A stretch of DNA of 64,000 bases, taken from NCBI GenBank assembly GCA_933228895.1, contig OW121847.1, positions 123,794,350-123,858,349 of the forward strand, in the 5' to 3' direction. Below are positions 25,530 through 37,300 of the stretch, piece by piece. The first letter of the stretch is position 1. The number at the start of each line of letters is the position of its first letter. Origin of the DNA: Platycnemis pennipes. Taxonomy: Eukaryota; Arthropoda; Insecta; Odonata; Platycnemididae. The notes under the pieces were generated by a model. That model had not been told where the DNA came from, ran no database searches, and was given only the letters and a program-made list of their open reading frames with translations. Made by a program: the position numbers and the translations under genes.

Positions 25530-27610
25530 TGAGTCCGAGTCGAGCGCTGACATTTCCGGTTCACGTCTGATCGTGTTTGTCGTCGTCGGACCCGGCGCTT
25601 AATCTCATCAGTGATCAACCCTCGCCCCGTGTACCAGCGACTCATATTACCTTTTGGCAACTTTCCCCGATCCCATCGAACTGTGTCGGAAAAGTAAACT
25701 CGGAGCACCAATCCTCGATAATCTCTCTCCTTGGACCGATGGATGTCTACAAATAATAACTGAAGTTTCCCGGGGACCCAAAATCCGGTCCCCTCTCCCA
25801 AATTTCCCCACTTTTGCGCGAGTCCATTCTGGGTTTATTTCTTGCAAAGGATCCCACCGGTAGCATCTTTCTTGGAATAACCTGAATGATGATTCGTAGC
25901 AGTACAGTAAGGCTTGTAGATAGAAAAGTTTCGAATCAATGGTAGAAATATAGAGGTACACTTTTTTAAAATCTCATTCTTTCGATGCTTCGTTAAAGTT
26001 ATGGTCGGATTTTATATTCTAGTTCCCATTGCTCTATTATTCTTATCTCCCCTTACTCATTATTAATCTGTTAGTTATTTATTTTTAAGTCCCATGCACC
26101 AAATTTACAAAGTTCTTTTTATGACATATATAATATTATTCATGAAATGACAACACATAAATGTTTTTAACAGTGGCCCCTTTAAGGCGAATGGTGAGTG
26201 GCCTATGGTGTGAATCTCCCCTGCCAAGATGGAACCACAGTCGATGACTGTCAGCGCTCCATGACACTAACTAAGTGACCTGACGATTCCCAAATATGGC
26301 CTTGGTCTCCCCTCGGACACCGGCTGCACCCTCCCCTACATCGCCCATACCCTTGCCCCACTCCTAACATTGCAACATCGCAGCAGTTTTACAATGTCTC
26401 GCTCGGACTGCGTCTAGCCAGAATATCTCGCCTCGGCTGCCTCTGGCGTGAACCGGCAACCCACCCACCCTTTTCCTTTTCTGTGGGAACTGGGAAGCCG
26501 TCGCAAGCATTGGTCATTATTCTTTATTCATCGTTTTCTGCAATATATTTTTCACTATTTGTATCGGAAGAAGACTGCATGATGACTGGCGAAAAGATAG
26601 TCCTAAAAATAGAGCAATGCGGCGAAAGCCTCGAATCCCAAGGATGTTCATCAGAAGCCACTGGGTAGCCTCGAAAACAATCCACATCGCTCTTACTAAA
26701 TGAAAAATATTCTACAGCACCTGGTAAGGTAGGAAATAAGACGAGTTCAAGAGGTCGGCAGGAGAGAAATTAGGAATTTTCTTTCCAGCAGCGCATCACA
26801 CATCAACATTGCTATGAAAACATTTATCATAGTTTTTTAACAGTCTAAAGGTAGGATTTCACAAAGCATCTCCATTCACTGTCAACCCCTCATCTCGGCG
26901 TATTTTTTTTTGCATCCGCACCACTTTCCAACACCCCTCATCTGACATGCTTCACAACCCTCTTCTCCTTTTTCCAAGCATTCCACCCTCAAGAGCTATC
27001 TTCAACATCCTCTCGCCACCTATTACCTACTCGCCCCAGTGACATGCTTTGTCATATCCTGATTTCCAAATATCTTCCCTCCCCCAATGTCCACTTAATC
27101 CGCTTTAATTTTCTTTTCGCTCCGTCCTACGAAGATGACGGCACGAAAGATGTCTGAATCACTTTTCAGGTGGCGAGCCTGAATGGTATGTTATAACATA
27201 CTAATGTGTGCTAAATACTTGCTTCTATCTTCTATACTGAAGTGTCATACGTTAAGTTACTTCAGGACGGATTTCAAAAAGGAGTCCGTGTTTTGTTCCC
27301 TCTGTAAAAGAGCGCAGCTTATTCTAGGCAAAATTGGAATAAAATACTAATGAACAGAGTAAAAAAGGCTTCAGGTGGGCATTCCTTGATATCAAATCGG
27401 CTGTAACAGAACTCGAGTGACATGCAGAATAGTAAAACGGGTAGTAGAGAGTAGAGTGATAGGAGCAAAGTTCTCACGCGGATCATATTCCGGCCAGAAT
27501 AATTGGACCCGATGGAATATTACGCCCTGCATTCGATGCTTGCAGAAACCCCTTGACCTGCTCAGAAGGGGCTGCGGGGCATATGTTCTACTCGTAGCAA
27601 AATTCAAGAA
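25530..27610. other. Intronic sequence after the switch I exon, no secure feature
   Basis: Positions 26170-26480 and 26880-27130 are relatively C-rich and look unlike ordinary intron, so they may be old repeat material. On the minus strand near 26950-27000 a frame reads ERMLKIALEGGMLGKRRRG, which is reminiscent of the basic C-terminal tail of some LINE proteins. That resemblance is too weak to call. Confidence 0.3.
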
Positions 27611-27619
27611 AAAACTTTC

Positions 27620-27851
27620 ACAACTAATTACTGTCAGGAGTAAAACCTGGATGTTTTCACATAAAAGCTTGGCCAGTAACAGCAGCAGAATAGAGAACAT
27701 TGGAAGCGATGGAAATGAGTGGTGTTGTAGAAGATTAATGAAGATCACACGTACAGACTGAAATACGAATAAAGAAGTTGTACGAAGAGTTGGGGAAAGA
27801 CGTTTTCTGTAGATGATTTGCATTAGGAGATAATCTCATCGGAGATACTAT
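27620..27851 (+). mobile_element. LINE relic, C-terminal part (upstream piece of an interrupted copy)
   Basis: The three forward frames together read like the end of a non-LTR retrotransposon protein. A KTWMFSHK-type block (normally ETWTL) is followed by RTLEAMEM, then WCCRRLMKITRTD, then NKEVVRRVGERRFL, and finally IRRDNLIGDT up to 27848. This is the conserved EAFEMWCWRRMLKISWTD...NEEVLRRVGE...WIGH pattern of many arthropod LINEs. Frameshifts and stops make it non-functional. The copy is cut at 27851 and resumes at 28087. Confidence 0.7.
27846..27851. repeat. Left target-site duplication (tactat)
   Basis: The hexamer tactat here recurs at 28081-28086. Removing one copy and everything between restores the LINE frame as GDT-MRHNSLLMT, where related LINEs read GHILRHNSLL. 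This supports a single insertion with a 6-bp target duplication. Confidence 0.65.
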
Positions 27852-27997
27852 AATAATAATAATAATAAAAGGTCTTTATTGGGGCGAGATTGAGACAAAA
27901 CTGTCCCTTCTGCCATCTAACCCCTCGTCAAAATAAATATATAAAAGAAATAGTGGTCAATACTTAAAACAATTACAATCTGAGGTCAAAAAAAAAA
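27852..27997 (-). mobile_element. Retroposon 3' tail, minus orientation, inserted into the LINE
   Basis: Read on the minus strand this begins with a T run (27988-27998), passes through AT-rich sequence and a GC-richer block, and ends with ccccaataaagacc followed by a (TTA)n microsatellite (27852-27868 on +). That is the layout of a non-LTR element 3' end: a polyadenylation-like aataaa followed by a short tandem tail. It sits between tactat duplications together with the 83 bp next to it. Confidence 0.55.
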
Positions 27998-28168
27998 ATG
28001 ATCTATCCTTGGCCTTCCGTGGTAATTCTATCCGTCTACTATTCCTTCAATGATTGTCATCAGGAGGCTGTTATGCCTCCTACTATGAGGCATAACAGCC
28101 TCCTAATGACAATCATTGAAGGAATAGTAGACGGATAGAATTACCACGGAAGGCCAAGGATAGATCAT
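27998..28168. repeat. Long near-perfect inverted repeat (82-bp arms, 7-nt loop)
   Basis: The left arm 27998-28079 and right arm 28087-28168 are reverse complements with a single mismatch, separated by seven bases that include the tactat target duplication. The right arm lies in phase with the LINE relic and encodes HNSLLMTIIEGIVDG, a stop, then NYHGRPRIDH. The left arm is the same sequence inverted and carries the same in-frame stop. The shared mutation indicates that the left arm was copied from this very locus, or has been homogenised with it. Confidence 0.95.
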
Positions 28169-28310
28169 CGTGAGCAAATAAATGGATACGCTAAGGTAAG
28201 AAAGATGAGGGAGTAAAGAGGTTCGTTGAGAAGAGTGCAGATTGTAGAGCTACAGCATAGGTACCAATTTTCGGATTGATGGCTGCTAATGACTTAGGAG
28301 TAATTCGGTG
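28087..28310 (+). mobile_element. LINE relic, C-terminal part (downstream piece)
   Basis: This continues the copy interrupted at 27851. The forward frame reads HNSLLMTIIEG, IVDG, a stop, NYHGRPRIDHREQING, then a more degenerate stretch to about 28310. The LLxTIxEGxVxGxxxRGRPR pattern is typical of the extreme C terminus of many arthropod LINE proteins. The 3' untranslated region was not recognised. Confidence 0.7.
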
Positions 28311-28439
28311 CATTAACATGAATTTCCTATTCTTGAGCCAACATTGCCGGTTGTATCATGTAATTGAAAGTTTAAACATTTTATAGATGGCAATAATAAA
28401 TGTACTTTAACACTATTCAAACTTTTATTTCCGGTTCTC

Positions 28440-29050
28440 TTATTTCCATAGATCGGAAAAGTCGGGGGTCAATTATTTCGGGAAGCAAAGCTTTATTATA
28501 CAATTAAAGAAATTTGTTCTCCATGCGATTCTTCCAGAATTCACCATTCCGGAAGATTATTTGGATTTTGCAGTCCATAGGAGTCCACACCATAAAATTA
28601 CAAAAGGAATATCGGGAAACATGTAATTGTCCCTGAATTTCGTAGTAATAATTATGGTTTAAAACCATTGGTTTTCTTGAGTTTAAGATCCTCATCCAAG
28701 CAAAAACACTTTATTTCCTCAGCTGCCTGTTTTAATGTCATATGTTCCGATGATATTGGACATTTTACTTCAATGATGCTGCATCAATTGTTTTTCCATC
28801 AGGTGAGGCTGCTAGGAAACAGTGTCCGGGATCAACAAAAAGGCCACATGGAAACTCTGCTACCCGTTAACTCCTCATATTTCTTAATCGCATAAATTCA
28901 TTTAGGCTACCGTATCTCATTGTATCATTTTCAGATGACTGGGCATAAAACTTTTCTTTTCTTTGTCTTTTCACAAGTGATTTTCCCTTCTCCTACAAAT
29001 AACACCAAAATTTGATTACGTCAATCTATTCTGTCTTTCATCAAACCATT
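28440..29050 (-). pseudogene. YqaJ-type nuclease region of a decayed transposon protein
   Basis: On the minus strand, reading from high to low coordinates, the frames give QWFDERQNRLT and SNFGVICRRREN (about 29050-28980), RYGSLNEF, then CGLFVDPGHCFLAASPDGK (28850-28792), IIEVKCPISSEHMT (ending near 28740), NYYYEIQGQLHVSRYSF, FMVWTP, and finally LLPEIIDPRLF (near 28470). SPDG and E-V-K-C-P supply the acidic and E-x-K residues of the PD-(D/E)xK fold found in YqaJ/lambda-exonuclease-like proteins, followed by the QGQLH block. At least three frameshifts or stops are present. The part at 28504-28695 is still open. It follows the transposase region without a gap, so the two were probably one protein. 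Confidence 0.7.
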
Positions 29051-29980
29051 GCTCACATTCGGTTTGGACCCGCGTCTCTCTCTCTCTCTCTCTCTAGAGC
29101 TTCTATTGACCCCTCAACCGTCAATTTCTTTATCAGCTCTTCGATTTCTACATCCATTTCCTATTGGTCCATGTCCAATTTCTGACAGAACTCTCCATAA
29201 TCCTTAGTTTCTTTTGCCTCATAAATTTCCCTAACTTTCCTCTTAGGCTTTTTTGCAAGACACCTCCTAGTTGACTGTTAGCGTTTAGGCCTTCGCTCGC
29301 CAAGTCTGTGTATACTTTTGAAAGGGCTTCTTCCACATATCATTTTCTACGCAGAATAATTCCACCCTGGTCCCAGCTGAAAATCAAGCCCCTGCACCCT
29401 GCACACGATGAGCATACAAACTACTTTTTCCGCGGTTCACTTGCTTGCCTCCCATAAACTTAGCCACTAACGACAAAATTCTCCGCCAGATTACTAGTGT
29501 CAATCATGGCTAGCATAATTGATTTCCATACCTAGGGTTTTAATAATTCGTTGACTCTTTCCAGGGCACCCATCTCCTTGTCGTTGAAAATGTTTTCCCT
29601 CCCCTCCTGATCATTGCGGTTATATACTTTGCAATTCGAGTGCTGTTGAATACGCGAAGCGGCCCGTTTTTTAGATCCTCAACTAGTGAGTTGCAGCCAT
29701 ATTTTTCTTTTACTTTCTTTTGTTAGAACTAGTTTCAATTCAGGGTGTTCATCCAGAATTTTGAAGATGGATTTTGTATAACATGTAACCTCGTGACTAG
29801 AACAATCACTTTTCTTAACCAGTTTCCCACATGGAACGGATTCACGCACCTTTTCAAAAGCACTCGAATCACCACTGCCTACGAGGAAATGGTATTGAAA
29901 GAAAAGTAATTGCATCTCCTCGCTCTATCGAAATGCCTGAACAGACATGTCAGCTTCCATGCCACGTGTAGATCCACTTA
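29051..29980 (-). pseudogene. Mutator-like transposase region of a decayed transposon protein
   Basis: The minus-strand frames give SGSTRGMEADMSVQAFR and SEEMQLLFFQYHFLVGSGDSS (29980 down to about 29870), AFEKVRESVPCGK, NLAENFVVS (ending near 29470), VAKFMGGKQVNRG (29466-29430), then YGEFCQKLDMDQ and EMDVEIEELIKKL (about 29190-29120). The GDGDSSxxxxL, NxAExF and VAKxxGGKRxN blocks are those of the large Mutator-like transposase family common in arthropods. Here the first reads GSGDSS. Stops and frameshifts are frequent. A (TC)n run at 29075-29095 lies in the linker to the nuclease region. The upstream end stops abruptly at about 29980. Confidence 0.65.
29075..29095. repeat. (TC)n microsatellite
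   Basis: About ten TC units within the decayed transposon, at the linker between its transposase and nuclease regions. On the coding (minus) strand it would read as alternating Arg/Glu. Confidence 0.95.
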
Positions 29981-30060
29981 GGGTGACCAACAACTATATT
30001 TGAAGAAAATAAGGGAGATTTCCATATTCTTGACCAAAAATAAGGGAGATTTAGAACACG
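29977..30060. mobile_element. Possible edge of another insertion
   Basis: The transposase relic breaks off where ttagggtgaccaac begins, a start reminiscent of hAT-type terminal repeats. The 15-base word aaataagggagattt follows twice (30007 and 30038). I could not find a matching inverted end, so the nature of the sequence to the right is open. Confidence 0.25.
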
Positions 30061-33000
30061 GTAAAATTTCATAACAAAAAAGAAAAAAGCTATGCAGTTC
30101 TTGTAAACAAAATTAAAAAGAACTTTATTTTATGCTTTGAGAAGGCCTAAATATATTTTGCCGCAGATTTTGCTTCATAAAATAGTTTGCCATCACTTTT
30201 TTTTAGTGTTATTAGATTTAAAATTCAATTTACATTTTGTTATGATTACCGGGGGTTTTACTAATTATATAATTAGTAGTTACAAAAAAAACAAAAATAA
30301 TGCAGGAATATAGGACGTGGCAATTCCAGGCTGAAGATAACTCTCTCAGAAAGTACCACGGTTTACTCATCGGATTTAATTGGAACAAACATTGCGTCTC
30401 TTGCAATGTAAAATAATATCGCTAACAATTAAATGACTTTTAGAAAAGTGACGGCTACATTTTCGCATTCGTATGTTAAGATGAAACTGATGAAACCACT
30501 GTCTAAACATACTGTGGTGAAACAGTCAAATCAGCCATGGACAACAATTATACTTAAATCTTAAATGTTTAATCTGTTCCGGTGAGGCTAGGTCATTAGC
30601 AGAAACACGTATTTTTCTGAGAATCGGTTTGATGAAAACAAAAAAACGTACAAAATCTGAAGAATTGGTTCATTGTAGTCGTCCTCAACCAAATAATTAC
30701 TTCGCTTGCCATTTACTGAGACTCCCGGCAGACCTTTTCTTTCGTTTTGCAGATGAGAATAGACCACGTCTTTCTTACTTCGAGGATGGCCCTTTCTGGC
30801 AGTTTCCATGATAATCTTTTTTTCAGAGATAATTTAAATCGAAGAAATTAATTGTAAATTATTTCTTGACTCACTGAATGTAGAAAAATTTCTTGAAAGA
30901 TTTACGCAAATATTAGGCAATTGGAAATAGCTCTCGATACGAAAAGTCGAGACGGACTGAGAGCAACGAAGAGGGACGCATAACCTTGCGACATCCTGCG
31001 CGCTGTCCTCTTCTCAGCAAAAACACAAGGTTGCAAGATTTGTCTTTCGTTCGTCCCTCCCCTTAAACGCCTCCAGCAGCATGGCCCTCATCCCTCCAGC
31101 GGCATCTCTCCCTCCCCTCCCTCATCGCTCCTCGGGTGCTTCGTAATGGTTCCATGATTTCGCCGCAAGTGACGCTCCTAGCAGCGCGTTTTTAGCGACT
31201 TCTAATTATTCTAATTACTAGTTATTACCTTCTCGTAATATTATTTAGAAAATTGGAATTGATTAGTTAAGAAACTCGAAAACTTCGTAGTTTTTCGATT
31301 TTTATAAATAACAACGCATTCTGCCATTTTGGTAATTTTTTATCATGTTTTTTAATTTTTTGCAAAATGTAAAAAGCAAAAAAGAATTTCATTGGCCAAA
31401 AAAAGTTGATGGTGAAAGATTCATGTCGATAACTTTATTTGCCTAGCTGCGAGAAGAAAAACCGTTTCAGGGGCAGTCACCATTGGCCTTAAAGGCTATC
31501 ACTAAAGATTTAATGTGATATATGTATAATGAAAATCGTTACTAATTTTTGGCACCATTATAGATCTCCTTTCTTCTGCTTTTCGTCACTTATGGGGTGA
31601 AAAAATATTGACGTCGCAGCTTAGGGGAATGGACAAATCCTTTTATATTGCTAATCAAGCAAGACTTAGTGATAAGCTGAATGGTTTTCCGGACACCATC
31701 ATCCTTGGAAACCACAGGCGAAAATAGATGCTGGAAATAGCTCCCTTTATCTAATGCCATGTATTTTTCTCACCACAGGGCTTAATAATTCGTGAGCTCT
31801 ATCCTTATTCACCGGAGTGACGTTCAGTTTGAACACTCGCTTGTGCGGAAATTGCGCCGGAAACGTATGCACCAAGGTAAACACGAGGTGAATATTTTGC
31901 TGTGCGGGAAGCGAGCATTGTAGGGGGTCAAATCGGAGTCCGATGATCGTCCGTAGGATTGCTAGCGTCGTTGAATTATTACCTCGTTGGATGGTTGCTT
32001 CTAGACGAAACGGCTTCCTTCTTCATTAGGGATACTCGTTCAATCTGTATTATCATCTTATTTCTAACTTCATGAACATCGAGAAGGAGGCAATCAACTT
32101 ACAACCTAAGCAGTAGGATGTGAATGCCATGAAGCATTCGTGCAACCTGCGCCGTGAAGCTGCTGATGGAGTACATACATAAATTGGCAAATAACCATCA
32201 CCTGATTTAAGATTAATTTTCCACACACTTTGATGGAAAAGGGAACCGAGTCGTTCAAAACTGAATGCTATGAATATGATAAGAAGTATTTGCTTCTGTG
32301 GATTTTCTAAATTATATCCGCGAGATTTATGTTTTTTACGAGTCAGAATTGCCAAACAATTTTCTGACGAATTATCATCAGCGCGGTATTGTGGAAATTT
32401 CCCCAAGATTAGGGCTAATCTCAATCCTAGAAGATGTCGTAAACATAAACATCATGTTTCCTGCGGGGTAATATATGCCTCTATTTCTGGCAGGTTTTAG
32501 CGACCATCTTAGTTTTCGGACGAAAAATATAAAGGGGCACTGACGGAAAATTTAATCGGGCCTAGTGACCTTTAGAGTACATGAATGCGGCAGTTAATGC
32601 AATTGATTGGGGGACTTCCTTTTTAAGGTCTCCCTATGATGAGACAGTGAAGCATTTTTTCTCAGTCATGAAGGAGAACTCAAGGTCCACTTATGGTTAG
32701 CTGTCACATCAACTCTTTCCGTATTGGGACCGTTTAGTTCCGAAACCAATTATCTGACGCATATGGTGATGTTTTAATTGCCCTGAAACTCAATTCTGCG
32801 AGTCGTCATTTTGCTCCAGTTCATCTGAAAAAGTAGTCTTGATGACTCACCGACAGAAATCACAACTTGATGAAATCCAGAGATTTCATTTCCTCAAGTC
32901 GTCTGTTTTGCTCTTCCGTTTCACGTATGAAATCGCGGAGATAAACTAAAGAAGTTGCATTTCTACAAATATTGCCAAGCCTTTGCTCTCATGTCATAAC

Positions 33001-34140
33001 ATTCCTTTCTATGACAATAAGTAAAGGAATCCTCGTCGCCTTATCTCAACCATATATTAGAATTGTATTGCCAACTTATTTGTGTAGTTTCTCCTAGCAA
33101 GTAGATGTCTTTTTATTTTTATTGCGAAAACTTTTATTAATTTTATCTGCGTTTCACTTACTTTTACCTTGACTCCCATGTACTATTACATTTTCCAGGA
33201 TTCGTAAGGATAAACTTTTTCACGAGCGGAATCTACTTGATGAAATCTTGCTGATTTTATTAATTACCTCTTGTGAAATATTTTGCTTTTAAGATAGCAA
33301 TGATTGAATATTTTAAAGTGTAATTGCTACTAACCATTAGGTACGTTTTGCTAATCGAAAAACTCTCGCCACCCCTGGCTTTATTTGTGCCGAGGGTGTT
33401 TACCACTAGGCGCCAAAGGAGGACCACGTATGCCGTGGTAGTTACCCCTTTCCCGAAAACAGAAGATAAAATTGAAAATGTTACTATGAAAATTGGCTTT
33501 GTTTTGGTTTCACTTCTGTTTTTAAATTTTTCGCGTCACTGGAAAATTTTCGCGTCACATCGTGATTACTCTTCTCTATCGTTAGCTCATGCGTTAATTA
33601 ACCTCTGACTGATGTGCTCCATAGAACTTATTTTTTTGTCAACATTTTATGTCCCTAGCCCAGTCATTCAATTGAAGTTTTTGCTAAATATATGCTACTA
33701 AACTTACCAATATGATCTCATACATAATTAATGTGCCATATCGATTGATAGAAGGAGTAGCATTGAAGGTGCTTTGAATGATAGAAACAAAATGTCAGTT
33801 AATAATGCATTACGTACAATTAAGACTAAATATAGGAAATAATGAAGTTGTAAATGGTGCGAGTTGGTGAATTGGAGTCACTGACTCCTCCGGTTGTCAG
33901 CTTTATAATTATGAAACAAAAAATTTATTAATTCTCCAAATATTGGTTTCAACCTCTTTGGACGAGTAGTAAGAGCACCAATGATTTTTATTTACTATTT
34001 GCGAAATTTATTGATAAGTTATTTTCTATAATTTTAGGGCTTAACGTATATCACGTTAAGGCTTATCGTATTTCAGTATGATTAATGTAACAGTCTCGTC
34101 GGTAAAATGATATTACGCTCGAAATAATAGCTCGGCTCCC
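30061..34140. other. Intronic sequence, no secure gene
   Basis: Mostly AT-rich. A 73-codon minus-strand frame at 30588-30809 begins METARKGHPRSKKDVVYSHL. It is not low-complexity, but I do not recognise it. Positions 31060-31140 are C/T-rich. Nothing else is supportable. Confidence 0.4.
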
Positions 34141-34164
34141 TCAAAATCATTCTGTGAATTAACA

Positions 34165-34305
34165 AAGCTGGTAATAAGGAAAAGGAATAAGGAAATAAGT
34201 AAAACAAGGAAATAAGTTTGGAAAATAAAGAAGAAAAGGGACAAAGAAATAAGGAAATAAGTTTGACAAGGAAAAAGCAAGGGAAATTTTCCTAAAAAAG
34301 GAAAG
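34165..34305 (+). repeat. Degenerate purine-rich tandem repeat
   Basis: Words such as aaggaaataag and aggaaaaggaa recur irregularly across about 140 bp, giving a strongly A/G-biased + strand. The 120-codon minus-strand frame over it (34113-34475) is Phe/Leu-rich because of this composition and is not a gene. Confidence 0.7.
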
Positions 34306-34309
34306 TATT

Positions 34310-37300
34310 TAACACGTTTCTTTGGTGAAAATGTTTTCACGTAAAGCCATATATCTTCTTCCTCAAAGCAGAAGAAAATTAATTCCAACTGGGGGGAGGA
34401 CCAGTGGTTCACCGTAGACCTAATGAAAAACAAGTCAGGCAAAGAGATCGTAAGAACTTTTCTGGCGAGGGGCAAATTTTCCTGCGAATCCGTGTGCCAG
34501 AAATAACATGGAGGGAAGGTATTCCGTAAATTTACTGTTCTCAGGCCTCACACCAATTTTTCCTCCCCTGCCGATGGCAGAGAACTGCAAGTCACGTCAG
34601 CGATTCCGGGGCGTCCATTTGGGCCGGGGAAGTGGCGAGGGGTGAGGCGGGGGATCATCCTACCTCTTCGGCGCGCGCGCGCTTGATTTCGGGAATTTCT
34701 TAATCCGATCAAATCCCACTAATGCAACCGTCAAGATCGTATCTTGGTCTGTGATGATAAAAGGGGACTGAAATGATAATCCGACATTCCTCAGCGGCGC
34801 TCCCCCGATCTTAATTTCCGCCCTGAGTGTGCGCCATCCGTTTTTTGACGCCTTTAATGGCCTTCAACACAAACCTCTTCATTCATCGCAGGTCCTCAGA
34901 GGCACGGCTCTGCTGCCATCGGCAGCTCTCCGTCTTCTCTCAGGGCTCTTTTCTTTTGAGACTTTCTCCCTCTTTCCCTCTCGTCGCTCTCAAGCCTCCC
35001 CTTATGTAGCGGCGTGAATTTTGTAGAGATGAACCTGGAAAACATTCTGGGAGCCAAGGTCACGGTGCGATTTTATTTTTAAACGCGAGGATTCTCCGCA
35101 AGATGCGAAAATTCAAAATGCACCCGGCAGAGGTCTCGCAAACGGCGTCTTGGACGGCGTTCCCCGCGGAAAGGTGGGCAGCCGCTCCAAGACTTGACTC
35201 TACGGAGGATGGCTGCTTCTTCCTTCTGCAAAATATTCACTCATTAAGGAGATATAAGGGGTAGTCGAGCCTGACATTACGCTCGTCTGTTTTGTTTTCT
35301 TGGTGCAGCAGTGTGTACCATTGTCCAATGCGGCGTTGTACCCTTGTACAATGATGGCATATTGCCTGACTTGGAACGTTGTTTCTTTTCTTGATTTTGT
35401 TATTGGATTCTCTCGGGTTAACGTCCGAACTTCATAATTTTATTTCCCTTCATGATTTATTTTTCGAATTTTCCTTGCACCCTATAGGTAGTGTTGATTA
35501 CAACACAGATTAATCCTATCGACTGAAACCGCTTCCCAGGAATTCTCTCGAAAACTCGGCATAGTCCGGAAATTTCGCTCGACATTCACAGTCACCCCCC
35601 AATGAAAGCTTTGTAGCTTTTGACGATTTTTTCATGCATGTACGATTATTCCAGATGAGGGTTAACTAAAAAGGTGGTATGAACACACGCAAACGTGAAT
35701 TTTAATCATCGACGGTTCAGTTATTTTAATCATATAATCAAACTTTGGTGCATGGAAGTTATTCTGGTTTCGACGTTGTTTTACCAATTTAGATTAATGC
35801 CCTGGGAAAATCTGGAATACGTCTTTTTTTCCATTTCGAGAATTTTCCGGATGAGAGATGACACTTGCATCTTTTGAGTCACTCTCAATGCTCATATCTA
35901 CAGTTAGAGATTGCTCGGCAGGCTTCCACATTGTAACTTTTGTAATGTCGTGATTCACGCCAAGAAAAAGAAATAGTCGTGTGACAACTGTTAAAACGAT
36001 TAGAATTCCTAATAATGAGAGCGTTTTATCTTTAAAGGTAGTTATTGGCCGCAACGATTTTTTTCCAATTTTTTAATCGGGAACAAATAAATATTAGATA
36101 CTGGAGTGAAAAACCCAGCCCCCAATGTCCGTCGTGCATTCCAATACGTGAACAAGATACGTATGGTAATGAACGATTTAAGTTCAATGAACTATTCGTA
36201 AGTTTATATTTCTTATGATTCATAATGTTACCATGGGCACCACAAAGTGATGTGATTGAAAATAGCGCACTGTTTATCCATTTCTCGGTGCGGTGAAGAT
36301 TTCAGCTCAAATTTGCGGAATCGCTGTTGACATTCATAGTGCATATTGAGGATTAGTGCCGCGATTCAACGTATGTCCTGCCTTATGGAATGATTGCAGT
36401 GATGGGTATTCACATGGAATTTCAGTATATTCACATGTTCATTTCTCTCTTTCTAGGAATCCGTTCACCCAAATCCATTTACATCACTTTTCATTGACCG
36501 ATATCCCTTCACGGAATCTTCGCTCTTTGCCACAGGTTTCTGTGAATGCATGTATCAGTCAGTGTTACAGTTCATTTCTCTTACGTTGCAATAAATGCAA
36601 CTAGATCAATGCAAAATGAAATCCAGTGAAACGGCAAAAGTGAAGGGATTCGTAATGGAACAAACTTACCTGCATGTTATCCTTCAGGGTGAGGAAAGTG
36701 AATAATTCGCGGGTGTCTACAAACGGAATGGGTGGCTAAAGATTATCAGCGTGATCACGACTACTTATGGCTGAGGTTTCAAAGACGATGGAGCTCCTTT
36801 CCAGTGGACACGTTTAACAAAAAAAAAAAAAGGTTTCCCATCCCGTCCCTCAGGGCCCCGCCACTCTGGGCACGGAATTTTTCTGTCTCCCCTCCCACAA
36901 CACGGCACTCAAGCAATATCCTTTCATTTTCATCTTCCCTGTCACTTGCCCGTGACTTCTCCCCTTGCCTCTCCTGTCTCCTTCTCTCCCGCTCGCCTCC
37001 CATCACTCCTTCCCTCCCTCCACATCCCACTCCGGCTGCACTCCATGGACCCCTCTTAACCTGAACAATGACCTGTCATCCCCCCAAGAATCCAGATTCC
37101 CATTCCATGTGCCGGCACAAGTGAAAGTCGGAGCGGCTTGAGGAACAGATTGCATGGATCCGTGCCTGGTGTGGAATCACGAATCTATCTTTCGCGTTAT
37201 CGCAATCTTTATCGTTAACGCTTACCCCTATAGAGTAGCGCAGGGTTAACAATAACCGTCTATAAAATTCGCTCCACTAATTGTAATAAGCGATTTGAAG

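Noticed and set aside
25283..25570. 95-codon open frame covering the switch I exon
   Set aside because: It is in the wrong phase. The correct phase gives conserved Go alpha sequence bounded by splice sites.
26172..26664. Possible terminal inverted pair (cagtggcccc ... agaagccactg)
   Set aside because: Only about six to seven bases match and there is no target duplication.
26950..27000. Minus-strand ERMLKIALEGGMLGKRRRG, LINE-tail-like
   Set aside because: A single short basic segment without the preceding conserved blocks in a consistent phase.
34040..34062. Short palindrome cttaacgt/acgttaag
   Set aside because: Eight-bp arms are common by chance in AT-rich sequence of this length.
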